Source of the DNA: Eulemur rufifrons
Lineage: Eukaryota; Chordata; Mammalia; Primates; Lemuridae
Assembly: GCF_041146395.1 (NCBI RefSeq)
Contig: NC_090989.1
Coordinates: 219,698,843 to 219,762,842 of the forward strand
Length of the DNA: 64,000 nucleotides
Direction of reading: 5' to 3'
This document shows positions 38,640-50,620 of the stretch, one piece after another. Within the stretch, counting starts at the first letter, position 1; each line of letters begins with the position of its first letter. The notes under the pieces are model-generated. The model saw only the letters and a list, made by a program, of their open reading frames with translations, did not search any database and was not told the DNA's origin. Both the position numbers and the translations under genes were made by a program.

Positions 38640-38970
38640 AGAGCACATATTTTGGAAAGACCTTGGTTTGAATTCTGCCCTGAGTTTACGGCTTAGCCTC
38701 TCACAAGTTATAAAGATGTCAGTAATACTGCATCTACTCTACGGATACTGTGGAGACGTCACAAGATGGTCCGTGTGAAGTGCCCAGTTTAGAGAATGGT
38801 TCCAGCAGCTAAGACGGGCTGTGACTCTGGGCAAGTTCCCAGCCCACCTCCCCGGCCCCAAGCTTCTCTGTAAAGTGGAGAAAAAGATTAATATTATAAC
38901 TTACTTATATGTTACTAAAAGGATTAAATGACACCATGATGTGCCTAGCAGAATTTAATAAATAGTGAAC
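38640..38970. repeat. MIR SINE sequence (one or two pieces)
   Basis: TTTGAATTCTGCCCTGAG, GTGTGAAGTGCCCAGTTTAG and GACTCTGGGCAAGTTCCCAG are MIR phrases; order suggests two adjoining MIR pieces. Confidence 0.65.
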
Positions 38971-40547
38971 ATTACTATTATAATCTTTTCATTTTGGTGA
39001 TAAAACACTCAAGAAAAGAAAACAGTTCTCAGTCTTGTCCTTTTCATTTATGGCTTCTCCTTCATTCAACTCCCTGAGAGCAGCAGGAGGGAAACAGAAC
39101 AAAACAAGGGAGGCAAAGTGAGGCATTTAAAAATATTTTCCTCATATTCCAAAATAGTGAGATGAATTTACAGCTTTCTTCAAAAGAAAAGTTGGACACC
39201 CTTGTTCTTGAGGCCTCCTTGGCTGGAAGAGGCATTGAGAGCTTTTACTTGTGTTTCTGGGCCATTCTTCAAAGTATTGAATTATCCAAGAAGATTTCTT
39301 CTTTTTATGTGACAAGAAAAAATAAATTGTGATGATTACTGTTGCCTCCTGCCCCATCCCTTTCTTTTATTCACAGATGAAGCTGCCAAAACATTGAAAA
39401 GTGGTGCACTGTATATCAAACACATGGCAGTGCAGGGAGAGGAAGTATAATAATATGCAAATTTCGGAGCCTATACTTCCATACATAATATGGGACTATT
39501 TCCTGCCTCAGTGTGCGTGTGGTGTGTGTGCACGCATGTGTGAGTGGGGAATTAATCAGGATTTTTTTTTTATTGTAAGAGTCAGAGATAAGACTTAAAA
39601 GGAAACTTTATTGGCTCATTGAACCATGCCTTAGGATGGACTCTGGGCTGGGTTGAGTTCAGAGTCCAAATCTGAGGAAAACATTCAGGAAGAAGGATGG
39701 AAAATTATTTTTCTCCCAGCAGGAAACTTGAGCTCACTACTGTGTCCAGAGGGTTAGAGAACTATAATTACAGACCCCACGGGAAGAGAATCCTCAAATC
39801 ATTTCCTCCTTATTTTTGTTTTTTTTTTCTATCTCCTCTCTCTCTCTCTTTCTCCCTGCTCCTCTGTTTCTCTCTGTCTCTCCTTCTGTCATCCAAAAGA
39901 TCACCATGGTGGCTGAATAGTAGAAAAGAGCTCTGTATTGGCAACATTGGTTTGCAAACTTGGAAGAGAGAGTCCCTGGCATGGATGGAAAGTGCGCTGT
40001 CTTGGAGGAGAGAAGGGGGTTTTTATGCTTTGCAGGGTCCTTAGCGAACAACAGAGTCATACATATTCATCAGGTGTGTGGAAAAGCTGTCCACATTTAT
40101 GGGGGAGCCAAGCACACACACAATGAATAAACATATACATAACATATATCCTAAATTCACCTTGGGGCAGGATTTTAGCATTAAAATAAGGTACAATTCC
40201 GCTCCTTAAGTCAAAGGTGAACTGCAGGACACCAAGGCAATTTGTGCAGAGCCTCTGTAAGCTGGCTGAAACTGGCTTAAAGTCTTCAGTTGCCTATCAG
40301 AGAAGAATGTTTGTAAGAACAGTCCTCTATCCATTCAGAGTTTTAGTGGCCTGGGTTGTAAATCAGAGTTAGGATAATTTGCCTGATAGCTCCTAATGTT
40401 AGAGAGCTTAACACAAGTGCGGTTTTTCTTGTAGCCATAGGAATTTTGAAATGTGCCAAGCCAGCTATGCCCTAAACCCTCCACTCCTAGGTCACTTTTG
40501 GGTTCATTTTAGTTTAAAGAGCCATCTATTTTGATCTCCCAGATCAC

Positions 40548-40613
40548 CTTTCTTTTCTTCCTTCTTTCCTTTCTTCCTTCCTTCCTTTTCTCTCCCTTCT
40601 TCCTTCCTTTGTA
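40548..40613. repeat. (TTCC)n pyrimidine microsatellite
   Basis: Imperfect TTCC and CTTT units on the plus strand. Confidence 0.9.
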
Positions 40614-40708
40614 CTTTTATACATTAACAAATATTATCAAGCATCTACAGGTACTGTTTTAGATATAGGAAATACAATATTGAACAAAACTGACAAAAAT
40701 CCTTGCTC

Positions 40709-40835
40709 CAGCCCGGTGTGGTGGTGTGTATTCATAGTCCCAGCTACTCAGGAGGTTGAGGCAGGAAGATCGCTTGAGCCCAGGAATTTGAAGCCAGGCT
40801 GTGCAACACAGTGAGATCCTGTCTCTAAAAAAAAA
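40709..40835 (+). mobile_element. Single-arm Alu-like SINE (right-monomer type)
   Basis: Starts AGCCCGGTGTGGTGGTGTG, continues TCCCAGCTACTCAGGAGG and GATCGCTTGAGCCCAGGA, and ends in an A tail. Flanks AAAAATCCTTGCTC (40695-40708) and AAAAATGCTTGCTC (40831-40844) are a 14-bp target duplication with one mismatch. Confidence 0.92.
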
Positions 40836-40889
40836 TGCTTGCTCTTCTGGAGCTTACACAGAATATTTTAAAAGTTGTTAATTCTAAAA

Positions 40890-41640
40890 AAAGAAGAAAA
40901 ACCTGAGCAGGGATCTCAGAAGGACCTGGGGGTGATGTTAGAATTTTATATGGGTTGTCAAATAGACTTTATTGAGCAAAGATTAGAAAGAGATGAAGAA
41001 GTCAGCCATGAAGACTTAGGGATGAGTGAACCAGGAAAAGAAAAGGGCTGGTGCTAAGGCTCTGAGGTGAGTTTGTACCTTGCTGATTTGAGGAGCAGCG
41101 AGGAGGCTGTTTTAGCTGGAGCAGAGTGAGCATACAAAAGCTGTAGGAAAAGTAGTTCAGAGAGAACCTTGGCTTTTACTGAGATGAGAAATCTCAGAGG
41201 GCATTGAGGAAAAGAGCAAGATATTCAAACTAACATTTTAACCACTCACTTTGGTTGCTGAATAGAGACTAGCCTGGGGCAGGGAGGAGGGTGGAGTAGG
41301 GATTCCTGTAGGAGGTGACTGCAATTACACCTGCCAGAGATGACAGTAATTTAGATCAAAATAGTATCAAAGAAGATTCTAACAAGTGGTTGTATTCTGA
41401 AAATAATGTAATTTGGAAATAGATCAAATCAGGCTTTCTGATAGAAATATCACACATAAGAGAAGGGAGGAGTTGAATATTGTAGACAGACTATGTTTAG
41501 GAGTGAGGGTGGAAATTAGGAATTCAGTTTGGATATATAAAGTTTCGAGTGTCTGTCGGAAATATTGATTAAACCTGCAGAGATCTGCAGGAAGCAGTCT
41601 GGAGTTTAGGGGAGTGGTATGGGTGAGAGTTCTAATTTAA
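40890..41640. repeat. Old dispersed repeat, family not named
   Basis: Text such as GGTGCTAAGGCTCTGAGGTG, GAGGAGGCTGTTTTAGCTGGA, CAGAGTGAGC and TTGGTTGCTGAATAGAGACT follows a very common mammalian interspersed repeat that I recognise by phrasing but cannot name securely. A similar style recurs around 30530-30850. Confidence 0.5.
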
Positions 41641-41801
41641 GCATCCTATTTGGCTCACCTGTAGTGTCATCTTTGCTATGCTGTCTTCCCTGAAGTTAAG
41701 TCTGAGTCAGGGAGTCCTCCTCCGTGGTCTGCACTGCCCTCCTTCACAGGACTTACTGCTTCATACTGTAATTACAGAACTGTAATAATCACTTTGCCAT
41801 C

Positions 41802-42223
41802 TGTTGTGGTTTGAATTGTGTGCCCCCTCCAAAATTCATACGTTGAAGTCCTAACCCCAGTACCTCACAATGTGACTTTATTTGGAAATAGGCCCATTTG
41901 CAGATATAATTATTAATAGTTCAGTTTAGATGAGGCATTGGGGTGGGCCCTCATTCAATATGACTTTGTCCTAAGATGAAGGCAGACATTGGAGTGATGC
42001 TTCTACAAGCCAAGGAGCCCAAAAGATGGCCAGGAAACCACCAGACACGAGGAGAGGGACCTGGAACAGGTTTTCTTGCCCTCACAGCCCTCAGAAGGTA
42101 TCAACCCTGCCCACACCTTGATCTTGTACGTCCAGCCTCCAGAACTGTGAGACAGTAAATTTCTGTCATTTGAGCCACCCAGTTTGTGGCCCTTTGTTCA
42201 TGTAGCCCTAGCAAACCAACGCA
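41802..42223 (+). mobile_element. Solo LTR (MaLR/ERVL-type), 422 bp, TG...CA with 5-bp duplication
   Basis: Begins TGTTGTGGTTTGAATTGTGT and ends AACCAACGCA. Inside are GAAGTCCTAACCCCAGTACC, TGGGCCCTCATTCAATATGA and CCTCCAGAACTGTGAGACAG. CCATC flanks it at 41797-41801 and 42224-42228. No internal retroviral genes adjoin it. Confidence 0.85.
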
Positions 42224-42584
42224 CCATCTACCCCTGAGCCGTAGGCTGTTTGAGAACAGGATACTTCTCTTCCGGATCTTTGTGGTCCTGTCTCTGAGTA
42301 GTTTTCCTTACACATGGTAGGTACTTATTCAAAGATTTTAGAATAAATGAGTATGCAAAATATTTAGCATTCAGTGGAGAAAATAATGATTATAATAGCA
42401 ATGTTATTAATATTAAAACCTCTATGAAGTCTGATGAAAGAAGCGATGAATTGTTCTGGCTGAGATTCATTACGAAAGGCTCCATGAAGAAGGCCAAACT
42501 TACGCAGAGGGTGAAAAACGTGGCAATTAAAGTAAAAATGGGTGGCACATGTCTATGAAAGCCACCTTTCCCAACTTCTTCAAG

Positions 42585-42800
42585 CAATGCTTCTCAACTT
42601 TGTACTATTGAAATTTGGGGGCAGATAATTTTTTGTTGCTGGGATTGTCCTGTGCATTAGAGGATGTTTGGCAACATCCTTGGCCTTGACTCACTATATG
42701 TCAATAGCATTCACCACCCAGTTGTGCCAACCAAAAGTGCCTCCAGACATTGCCAGTTGTCCTCGTTGGGATGACCGACAGCCACTGCTTTCACTGTGTT
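42585..42800 (-). mobile_element. MER5A-type hAT DNA transposon
   Basis: The plus strand reads TGCTTCTCAACTTTGTAC, GATGTTTGGCAACATCCTTG and CTCCAGACATTGCCAGTTGT, the reverse of MER5A. Confidence 0.88.
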
Positions 42801-43659
42801 GGTCTGAGAGTAGAGGAGACCCCCAGTGGTGCACTGAAGGCTCCTTAACATCATTGGCACTCACCTGTGTTGAGGGAATGGGCAGAAATCAGGAGGAGGA
42901 CATGCGCCTTTTGGTGTTTCCTTAGCTCTCTTTGGCTGCAGCTAAGCGAGCTCACTTGGGTGCCTGCCCTCTCTCTCTGTCTCTTTCTCCATCTCTAATT
43001 TTGATGAGGTCTGAGACTGGGCTTATTATCTCTTACATGAGGCCTATCCTTTTTTAAGAGAAATGGGAAATTTAAAAACATCATAATCTATTGGTGAGTG
43101 TGAGAAAGTCCTGTTAAATGTTAAATTTGCTAAATGACATCCCCAAGTTGGTTTTAGTAACCCTGAGAGTTTTTCCCAGTCTGTCCTGTACAGCATGCCT
43201 CAGGGACCTCTGGGATGCCCAGCAGACACCAGCCCTATAAATCCTCCTAGGAGATATTTTTTAAGGGATCCTGGGGTCCTAAATCTGTTCTCTGGAAAAC
43301 AGGATTAAGACATTCACACAAAAGAGGGCAGATCTATGTTACCTTGTCTTCTTTGGAGAAAGTCTGTGGTGTCCTTTCATGCTTAGATTCACCTCCACAG
43401 AGAATTTTCTTAATAATCCTCTGTTGAATGAAGAGGCCAAATTCCTGAGCTCCAATTTGGGCGCAGGGCTGGTGTGCAAAGGCTCCTGCAGAGCGCTGAG
43501 GTCTGACACTCTGAAACTTTTAGGCCTGTTAGATGAGGGAGTCAGTGCAACACAGAAGTACTCAAACCTGTTGTTGAAGCACAGTATGTAAACAGGTAAA
43601 GAAGGAACTGTTCTGGTTGATATTTCCTCCCCTACATTCTCTCAAGAGTAACCCAATTG

Positions 43660-43860
43660 CTCCATAGCTACTTTTAGATATTATCCTGCTTTATCTTTCT
43701 TCTTAGCACTTATCACCGCTCTGAATATTATATAGTTATTTGTCTGTATTGTCTCCACCCCCACCCACTATTAGAGCCTATGATCATTAAGAGCGTGGAC
43801 TTTCTCAGTTTTCATCTTGGCTGTGTCCCCAGCACCTAGAACCATGACTGGCATGTGCCT
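43660..43860. repeat. L2 LINE 3' end
   Basis: CACCCACTATTAGAGCCTATG, GTGTCCCCAGCACCTAGAAC and CATGACTGGCATG match L2 3' text. Confidence 0.7.
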
Positions 43861-43864
43861 TGCC

Positions 43865-44040
43865 AAGTCTTTTAAGAGTTTTACATGATCCTATCTGACC
43901 TTTCCATCCTATGGTTTGGGCACGATCCTTATCCCCACATTGCAAGTGACAACTTGATCAAGATCCCACAATGAGAACTAGTGGAACCAGGATTTGGACT
44001 CAAGGCTGCCTGGCTTTAGAGCCTTCAGGCTTTCAAGCCT
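43865..44040. repeat. MIR SINE
   Basis: GATCAAGATCCCACAATGAG, AGTGGAACCAGGATTTGGAC and TCAAGGCTGCCTGGCTTTAG are diagnostic MIR phrases. Confidence 0.85.
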
Positions 44041-44544
44041 ACTTCCCCATCTGCAACGTTTCAACTGAAATAAAATTAATCTCTTGATGAGATTTTTTTT
44101 TCCAAGTGTTTTATTGCCAGTTGGTTTTTCCTCACTGTCCCTTCATAAAACTAGTAGTGGTCACAGACACTGGGAAGCTGGGTGTGTAGTGTGGGTCTGG
44201 AGTCCTCTGGACTCAGGGCTGGGCACAAATGTTCTTTTAAATGTAGTCCTGGGCGTGGAGGTTTGACTAAGGAGTGTGCAAAGAGAAAAGCATCAGAAGT
44301 AGGGCAAACAATAAAAGCAAAGCAAAGTTGACTTAGTAAGTGAACAAATAAACCAACTCATGAATGAGTAAGTGAATGAACTAGTTGTGTAGTGGAAGCA
44401 CACAAGGACACAGCAGTACACTGTGCCATCCTTAGTAACCTGGCTGGGCTCTCTTCCAGGGCTCTGACAAAGACAGAAAGGCCTCCAGGGAGATTAGGAA
44501 CATGCTCATGAAACAAAGCCCACAGGAGAAGAAAAGAGGGTGCA

Positions 44545-44785
44545 AAAAGAAAGGCAATGTAACGTCAACCTTAAGTGATTGACCCAAATTTGAGTCCAGG
44601 GTCTGCCACAGACTAGGACTTCACATAACACCACTGTTTTCTCATCTATCCATAAAGTAGGAATAAAAATAGTATGTACTTCAGAAAGTTGTGGTAAGAA
44701 CAAATGAAATCATTCATGCAAGATCAAAGTGTTTTGCATAGCTTCTGGCATATAATAAGCACTTAATACAATGCTTGAGAGCATC
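44545..44785. repeat. MIR SINE
   Basis: AATTTGAGTCCAGGGTCTGC, GTTTTCTCATCTATCCATAAAG and CTTCTGGCATATAATAAGCA are in MIR order. Confidence 0.85.
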
Positions 44786-46689
44786 CAATTCTCTTTCCTA
44801 TATATTCTTTCACCAGCAGAATAAAAAGGCTCAAACACATCTTCAGGGAACATAAAAAAAAAAAAAAAAAAAAAAATCCCAGGGTAAACCTGCAAATGAA
44901 ACTCTAATGGGGAATTTGTGTTTTATGTAAAAATGTAACCTGGTTATTTAGCATACTCTGAGGAAGCCACCGGAACATAAGTGTCTAGTTGACGTTACAC
45001 ATGTGCAATGGCACTTCTTAACGTCCAAGTGAAATTACATACTCAAAAAGTTACATGCATCACTAAGGGAAAAGGCCTTTTAGTTCATGGCTCCCTCCCA
45101 AATTATGTGAAGAAATGGCTAAAATTCTCTACCTTGAGTTGCCTCTATTTTGAGTTGGTTGCAAGAATTTAAGAAAACACTACAGCCAGAAGTTTGTGTT
45201 CTAATAAGGAACTAAAAAAGGAGGAAGGAAACAGAAAACAAAAGGAAAAAACCCAGTAGACATTTAGAGAATGCCTATCTGAAATCTGACATCTCTGCCT
45301 GAACAGTGAATTCCAACTTCTGTCACATAGTTTGGTTTTCCTGGAGCTCAAAATACTTCTTGCCATGTGGAAATGAGGACTTTAGATATTTATAACTGCA
45401 AAACTGAATTCTTCATGATAAAATTTCTGACCTGTATTTCCTGTAGCACAAGGGCTAATGAGATACCCTTTAACTTTTCAAGGTTTTAAGAATTATTGTC
45501 AACATGGTCTTTATACAAATAATGGAATACAAATAATGTCTAGAGGCTCAGAAGGAGCCAATATAAAGCAGATATTTTCTGTTTAATCCTGTAATGTCTT
45601 ATTTATACAATGAAGATTTAATTTTCAAATATTTAAACTTGCTTCTGGCTTTTGTCTGGTTCTGTGCTCAGCCCTCTTTGTTATACATTTAAAAAATGTT
45701 CTGGTGGGATGCTATTACAGTATTAACTTATCTAGCTATTATTTGCACATGGTTTTAAACACATCTTTAAAAAATGTCTTTTAAAAATGGTACTATCTTG
45801 TTTTAGGAAAACACAACCCTCCTCTCTATTTGGATATTTTCCCATTTCAATGTCTAGAAACCTTTCAGTTCTCCCCAAGACTTTGGTTCCTACAGTTTTG
45901 AAACGATAATTATGTCCCACATTTTACAAAGGAGTCCAAATTGCAAATCTTATATGCCCACACAACTTTGAGAAACTCTCAAAATTGAAGTTGAAATTAT
46001 TAGAAGTCTAAGAAGCTAATGAGTTTCATTTATTCTTACATCGTTAAACTTGACTGTGGTAGCTAGTAGCATGTCTAAATAACAGTGTTGCTGCAATATC
46101 TGTTAATGTAAAATCATAAAATGATAAATATTTATATAAAATCTGAATCTGAAAAAAAATGTTTCTCTAAGTTGCTGAACTAAAAACATTTTAGAATACA
46201 TAGAGTAATATGCAAATAGTCACTTGATTTGACTTGGGCCTGAGGCATTTCCTGCATGGGAGCACAACAGAAGGATGACAACATAAACAGCCACTCTGCT
46301 CTGAGAGCAGCAGTGTGTCATCATGGTGTAGTCAGTTTTACAGAGAGGGCATTTTTCCAGCTGCTCCCTTTTGATTCCAGATCTCCCCTTAGAACCCTAA
46401 GTGCTCCCTCATTGCAGGAAACACCATCTTCCAATATGGATTTCTCAATGATAATTGGTGTTAAAGGGGGGTAGGAGGAAGGCAAGGTCTCTGCTAAAAT
46501 AAATTTGGGAAAAAAAAACTGTATTAAAACAATACTAAATAGGTTGTAGGACTTCTCAGAACCTGGTCCTAGAATATGCAGCCAATGTGCAATTTGAAAC
46601 TTCAAGAGAGGAAAACATATTGCATAGAATTTCTTCAAATTGTTTTTCAGTGGAACATGCCCTGAGAGATTATGTTGTAGAACCTCTTT

Positions 46690-46995
46690 CCCTCTTAGTC
46701 ACTGCAAATCTGCTCATCATTAAGGTTCACATCCAGTCAAATTTTCTTCAGGAGGCCATTCCCAATTCTCTCAGACTTCATCACTATGCATTTGTCACGT
46801 TACTGCACTCTTATGGTTTCCAGAATCCTCACTTCTATTTTATGCCCCGTCCTTATTTGGGGTAGGGATTATCTTTGTTCCTCATTAAATTAAAGCAGCT
46901 TGAGATGAGGGACCATTCACTATTCACCTATTTTCTACAACACCTAACTAGTGCCCAGCCCAGAACTTTGTAGGAACTCAATAATGCTTCCTGAA
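46690..46995. repeat. L2 LINE 3' end
   Basis: TTCAGGAGGCCATTCCCAA, AGCAGCTTGAGATGAGGGAC and AGTGCCCAGCCCAGAACTTT are L2 phrases. It lies just past the gene B poly(A) site. Confidence 0.75.
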
Positions 46996-47194
46996 GGACT
47001 GATGCCATCTAACTCAAATATGTGCCATTGGTATGAAGAATTCCTCTGGAAAATATTTCTTTACCCATTTGAGAATGGGTGGATCAGACTTTTATTTTAC
47101 ATGTATCTTTATGCTCAATTTAATGCTGTTTTTGAGTGGCAAGGAGAGTAAATCACTAAAACCAAAACTTTTACTTAAAAAAAAATTCAAACTG

Positions 47195-47724
47195 AACAAG
47201 AATCATGCAGAGATGTTTTTATTAAGCTTCATATTCAGCTTACAGCTAAGTATTTCAGGCATTACTTCATTTGAGAAGCAGACATGGATCTAGGAAACAT
47301 TTCAAGACACTCCAAGGACTTCATAACTACTGGGAACAGAGCAGCTCACTCTGCAAGTAACGTGTATGTTAAGTACTTCAAGGAGTCATTAAGGGAAAGA
47401 AGCTAAATGACAGCTGGTCCTCTTCTATGAAATGATTATCCTGGACAAGTAGGTACAAATGAAAGCACATGACTATGACAGAGCTTCAGAGAGTTGGCAT
47501 CCAAATCCACCCTTATTATTTAGGATAGGACTTGGGGTCACATATCAGAAAGCAAATAATTCAGAATAAGCTATCTGTCAAGTTTTCTACGGATAGTATT
47601 AACACTCATGATTAGCTTACGTTTTAAGAAAATCACGAAAAGAACAATTTTGTATTGAAAACCCACTCTGTTATGTGACTATAGGAGAAAGTTTTGAAGA
47701 ATTTCTCTCCACTCTTGTAGGTTT
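47195..47724 (-). other. Gene B 3' untranslated region
   Basis: The stretch after the stop codon has no coding features. Its extent is inferred from the AATAAA at 47223-47218 (minus strand) and gives a 3'UTR of about 0.5 kb, near the length I recall for human ALDH1A1 mRNA. Confidence 0.65.
47218..47223 (-). terminator. Candidate poly(A) signal AATAAA for gene B
   Basis: First canonical AATAAA below the stop codon, 502 nt after it. A second AATAAA at 47096-47091 is an alternative. Confidence 0.65.
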
Positions 47725-47797
47725 TTATGAGTTCTTCTGAGAGATTTTCACTGTGACTGTCTTGACTTCTGTATATTCATGGAGACCATATTCTCCC
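47725..47797 (-). CDS. ALDH1A1: ALDH1A1-like gene B, exon 13 (C-terminus and stop)
   Basis: The exon completes the Met codon and encodes GEYGLHEYTEVKTVTVKI then SQKNS and a TAA stop at 47727-47725. Apart from Leu for Phe in YGFHEY the tail is identical to human ALDH1A1 as recalled. The acceptor ctctctag at 47798 follows a good pyrimidine tract. The C-terminal beta strand takes part in tetramer assembly in this family. The total coding length of exons 8-13 is 759 nt including the stop, the value expected for ALDH1A1. Confidence 0.95.
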
Positions 47798-48033
47798 CTA
47801 GAGAGAGGAAAAAAAAATACCCACAAACACCATTTAGCATAGAGTGCAAATGTACTGTAGTCCATGATTGATACACGTTTGTTCTTGCTTATCTGGCTAG
47901 GAACAATGGAAAATATTTTCTGTGTACAGAGCATTTTATATAGTAGCTAGCCAACCAAAACTGTCTGGACTTACATAAATCCATTTGTGGGAAATATGAT
48001 TTTAAGATCTCTTTCTTTTTAAATAATGATGTA

Positions 48034-48279
48034 GGCCGGGCCCGGTGCTCACCCTGTAATCCTAGCACTCTTTTGAGAGGCCAAGACGGGAGGATAGCTT
48101 GAACTCAAGAGTTCAAGACCAGCCTGAGCAAGACAAGACCCTGTGTCTACTAAAAATAGAAAAAGTTAGCTGGGCCCGGAGGATCGGTTAAGCCCAGCAG
48201 TTTGAGGTTGCAGTGAGCTTTTATGCCATTGCATTCTAGCCAGGATGAAAGGGCAAGACTCTGCAAAAAAAAAAAAAAA
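48034..48279 (+). mobile_element. Alu SINE, internally deleted right arm
   Basis: Starts GGCCGGGCCCGGTGCTCACC, continues AATCCTAGCACTC, GACCAGCCTGAGCAAGAC and TACTAAAAATAGAAAAAG, and ends in an A tail. The AATCCTAGCACTC and CTGAGCAAGA variants are those of strepsirrhine Alus. The second arm lacks its first part. Confidence 0.93.
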
Positions 48280-48710
48280 TCATGTACTCTCAGTTGATTT
48301 TGTAGAAATTGTCCATTTTTTACATTATGCTACTTGATTTTAAAAAGCTCTATCTACTCAAAAGACAATTCAGCCCAATAAGAATTTTGTCATTTCCAGT
48401 CTAAATTCACTTTAAGACAAATATAGTAAAAGAGGAGAGGTAATGATATATAATCACTCAATAGTAGTACAACAAAACTGTAAACTAAAGCAGAGCTTGA
48501 ATTTACCAAGTGTACAGAATTGGCACAGAAATGATGAAGGATTGAAACTTTCATTCTAAGGGGTTTAATATGGCTTGAAACAAAATGTTCTGTAGCTGTA
48601 GTTTTAGCAATATCTTTTGATTCTCTGCAAAAAAAAAAAAAATCTGACCTTTATTAAAGTTTTCTGATTTTTTTTTTGATTGTTTTCTTTTTTTCTTTTT
48701 TTTTTTTTTT

Positions 48711-49031
48711 TTTGAGACAGAGTCTCGCTTTGTTGCTTGGGCTAGAGTGAGTGCCGTGGCATCAGCCTATCTCATAGCAACCTCAAACTCCTGAGCTTAA
48801 GCGATCTACCACCTCAGCCTCCCGAGTAGCTGGGACTACAGGCATGTGTCACCATGCCCGGCTAATTTTTTCTATATATATTTTAGTTGGCCAGATAATT
48901 TCTTTCTATTTTTAGTAGAGACTGGGTCTCGCTCTTGCTCAGGCTGGTCTTGAACTCCTGACCTTGAGCGATCCACCTGCCTCGGCCTCCCAGAGTGCTA
49001 GGATTACAGGCGTGAGCCACGGCACCCGGCC
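48711..49031 (-). mobile_element. Full-length strepsirrhine-type Alu (AluL-like)
   Basis: Complete two-arm Alu in minus orientation, with T-rich tail at 48690-48713 and head CCCGGCC at 49025-49031. The middle holds an extra linker, on the plus strand ATATATATTTTAGTTGGCCA followed by GATAATTTC, typical of lemur and galago Alus and absent from human Alus. Flanks TGATTGTTTTCTTTTT (48677 onward) and TGATTGTCTTCTTTTT (49032 onward) are the target duplication. Confidence 0.95.
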
Positions 49032-50089
49032 TGATTGTCTTCTTTTTAAGGAAGAAGACAAGGGTAGATTGTCCTACATTCAGGCTCTTGGGGTTTAGCA
49101 GTCGTTGGTTTTTTCTCTTTATATGACCTCCTCTATCCCTAGCCATTTGCTTATATAACTCAAGTCCAACCCAAATGATCAGGAATTAATCCAAGTCAGT
49201 CCATTTGGATCCTACTGTATTGTCATCAGGTTTATGGAGACCTCCTACCAGTCTTAGAAACTGTGATTTACCCTTTGTTGAAGAGATGACTAAAGGGACT
49301 GGGGCTCAATTATATTCTGTATTATTCTGACAAGAGGATCAAATTATATATACATAAAAATACTCTTAAAACAACAACACTCATGCACATGTCGGCTTAC
49401 AAAAAATAAGATCTTGATTCTTTTCTACCCCTCCCTTCTTGTAATGTAGACAGGTAAGTAGAAGACATCATTTTCTCGTGAGTAACCTTATATTCTTACA
49501 CTGATTATTTTCTTGGGCAAGTACGCTTATAAATATACCTTTTAAAAGCTTCAATGAGAATGTTTTTCAAAGCAATTAAAGGGTTTATCCTCAGTTGTCT
49601 GAAACCCATTAAAAGGATAGTATTTTATCTCATAGAGTTAGATAAATCAACCCATAATTTTAACCCATAGGCTTTCCATTGTATTTTGGGTCACATGGCA
49701 CCTGAAGCTCTCCAGAGAGTAATAAATGTGATTATTGTCCTGTTCAGGCTGGGACATTATATATACCTATGTTCCTGACACTTAGGAAATTGTTGATGGT
49801 TGACTCCTGTTTTCAACCCTTTTCTTATTTGATTCCCTTATGTCTTAACCTTAAAGTCTGTATTCAACAGAATTTACAAGTTGGTCTACTGAAGTTGTTT
49901 CATCCATTTTGATTATTTTATCTTCACTGTTCCCAGGAAAATGTGTTAAGTAGCTGGGCCAGCAATGAACTAACCGACCTTCAGAGTAATCTATCCTTTG
50001 TTCTAGGTTTGTATAAAGAAATTAGTTCTGCCAAGGGATTCTCCAGTAATAGATATTAGAAAGAGAAGAAACTAGGGGAGGAAGAAACC

Positions 50090-50290
50090 ATTTGTTGACT
50101 TTCCACTTTGTGACAGTCACAAGGCTAGGGATTGGACATTCATTATGTCATAACCATCTTTAGAGGAAAGTTAGCATCTCCACTTGAAATATGAGCAATG
50201 GAGGCTCAGAAGTCAGAAAACTTGAAGCGGGTAGCATGGCCAGCAAGTGGTGGAGTCAGGATTTAAATGCAGGTTGGTCAGACTCAAAGG
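50090..50290. repeat. MIR SINE
   Basis: GCAATGGAGGCTCAGAAGTC, TAGCATGGCCAGCAAGTGG and GTCAGGATTTAAATGCAGG are diagnostic MIR phrases. Confidence 0.88.
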
Positions 50291-50620
50291 ATGTCTTCTC
50301 AGATATGCCTTGTACATTTCATGGGTTGATCTTTTGCTGCTATCTCCTCAAAACATTCTAAACACATCCAAGACTCTTTGCTACTCTACAAGTAAAATCT
50401 CAGACAATTTTCTTGGCTTTAGGACTTCTAAATCTATATCATATTTAACTGTGAATCATACTTCTCACCCCCATAAATCCACACCAACGAACCAACCAAC
50501 TAAATTCACTAGCCCTTCAGCACACCACACATAATGTTCCATTCAAGAATGCCCCAGATGAAGTCCAATCTCTTCTGTGAGGTCTTCTCTACCAACTACC
50601 ATCACATTTTTTCTCCACTG
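50290..50620. repeat. L2-like LINE fragment
   Basis: ATGCCCCAGATGAAGTCCAA and TGAGGTCTTCTCTACCAAC are L2-style phrases. Confidence 0.45.

Larger units (their letters stand above)
10471..47194. other. Intergenic spacer between ALDH1A1-like genes A and B
   Basis: About 36.7 kb separate the gene A promoter from the gene B poly(A) site. I found no protein-coding exon and no ALDH exon remnant here. The longest ORFs (up to 115 codons) fall in repeats or lack codon structure. Named repeats are listed separately. Stretches where I see nothing nameable include about 12.0-13.1, 18.1-18.8, 19.3-21.6, 22.4-23.7, 24.8-25.7, 31.0-34.9, 35.2-37.7, 39.0-40.5 and 44.9-46.6 kb, all AT-rich non-coding DNA. Confidence 0.8.

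Noticed and set aside
39697..40044. 115-codon ORF, the longest in the window
   Set aside because: It runs through a CT-rich pyrimidine tract giving a Ser/Leu/Phe low-complexity stretch, has no family resemblance and no splice context.
47725..47934. 69-codon ORF ending in the ALDH C-terminus, as a single-exon gene
   Set aside because: Residues before GEYG are intronic, because a ctctctag acceptor precedes the family sequence.
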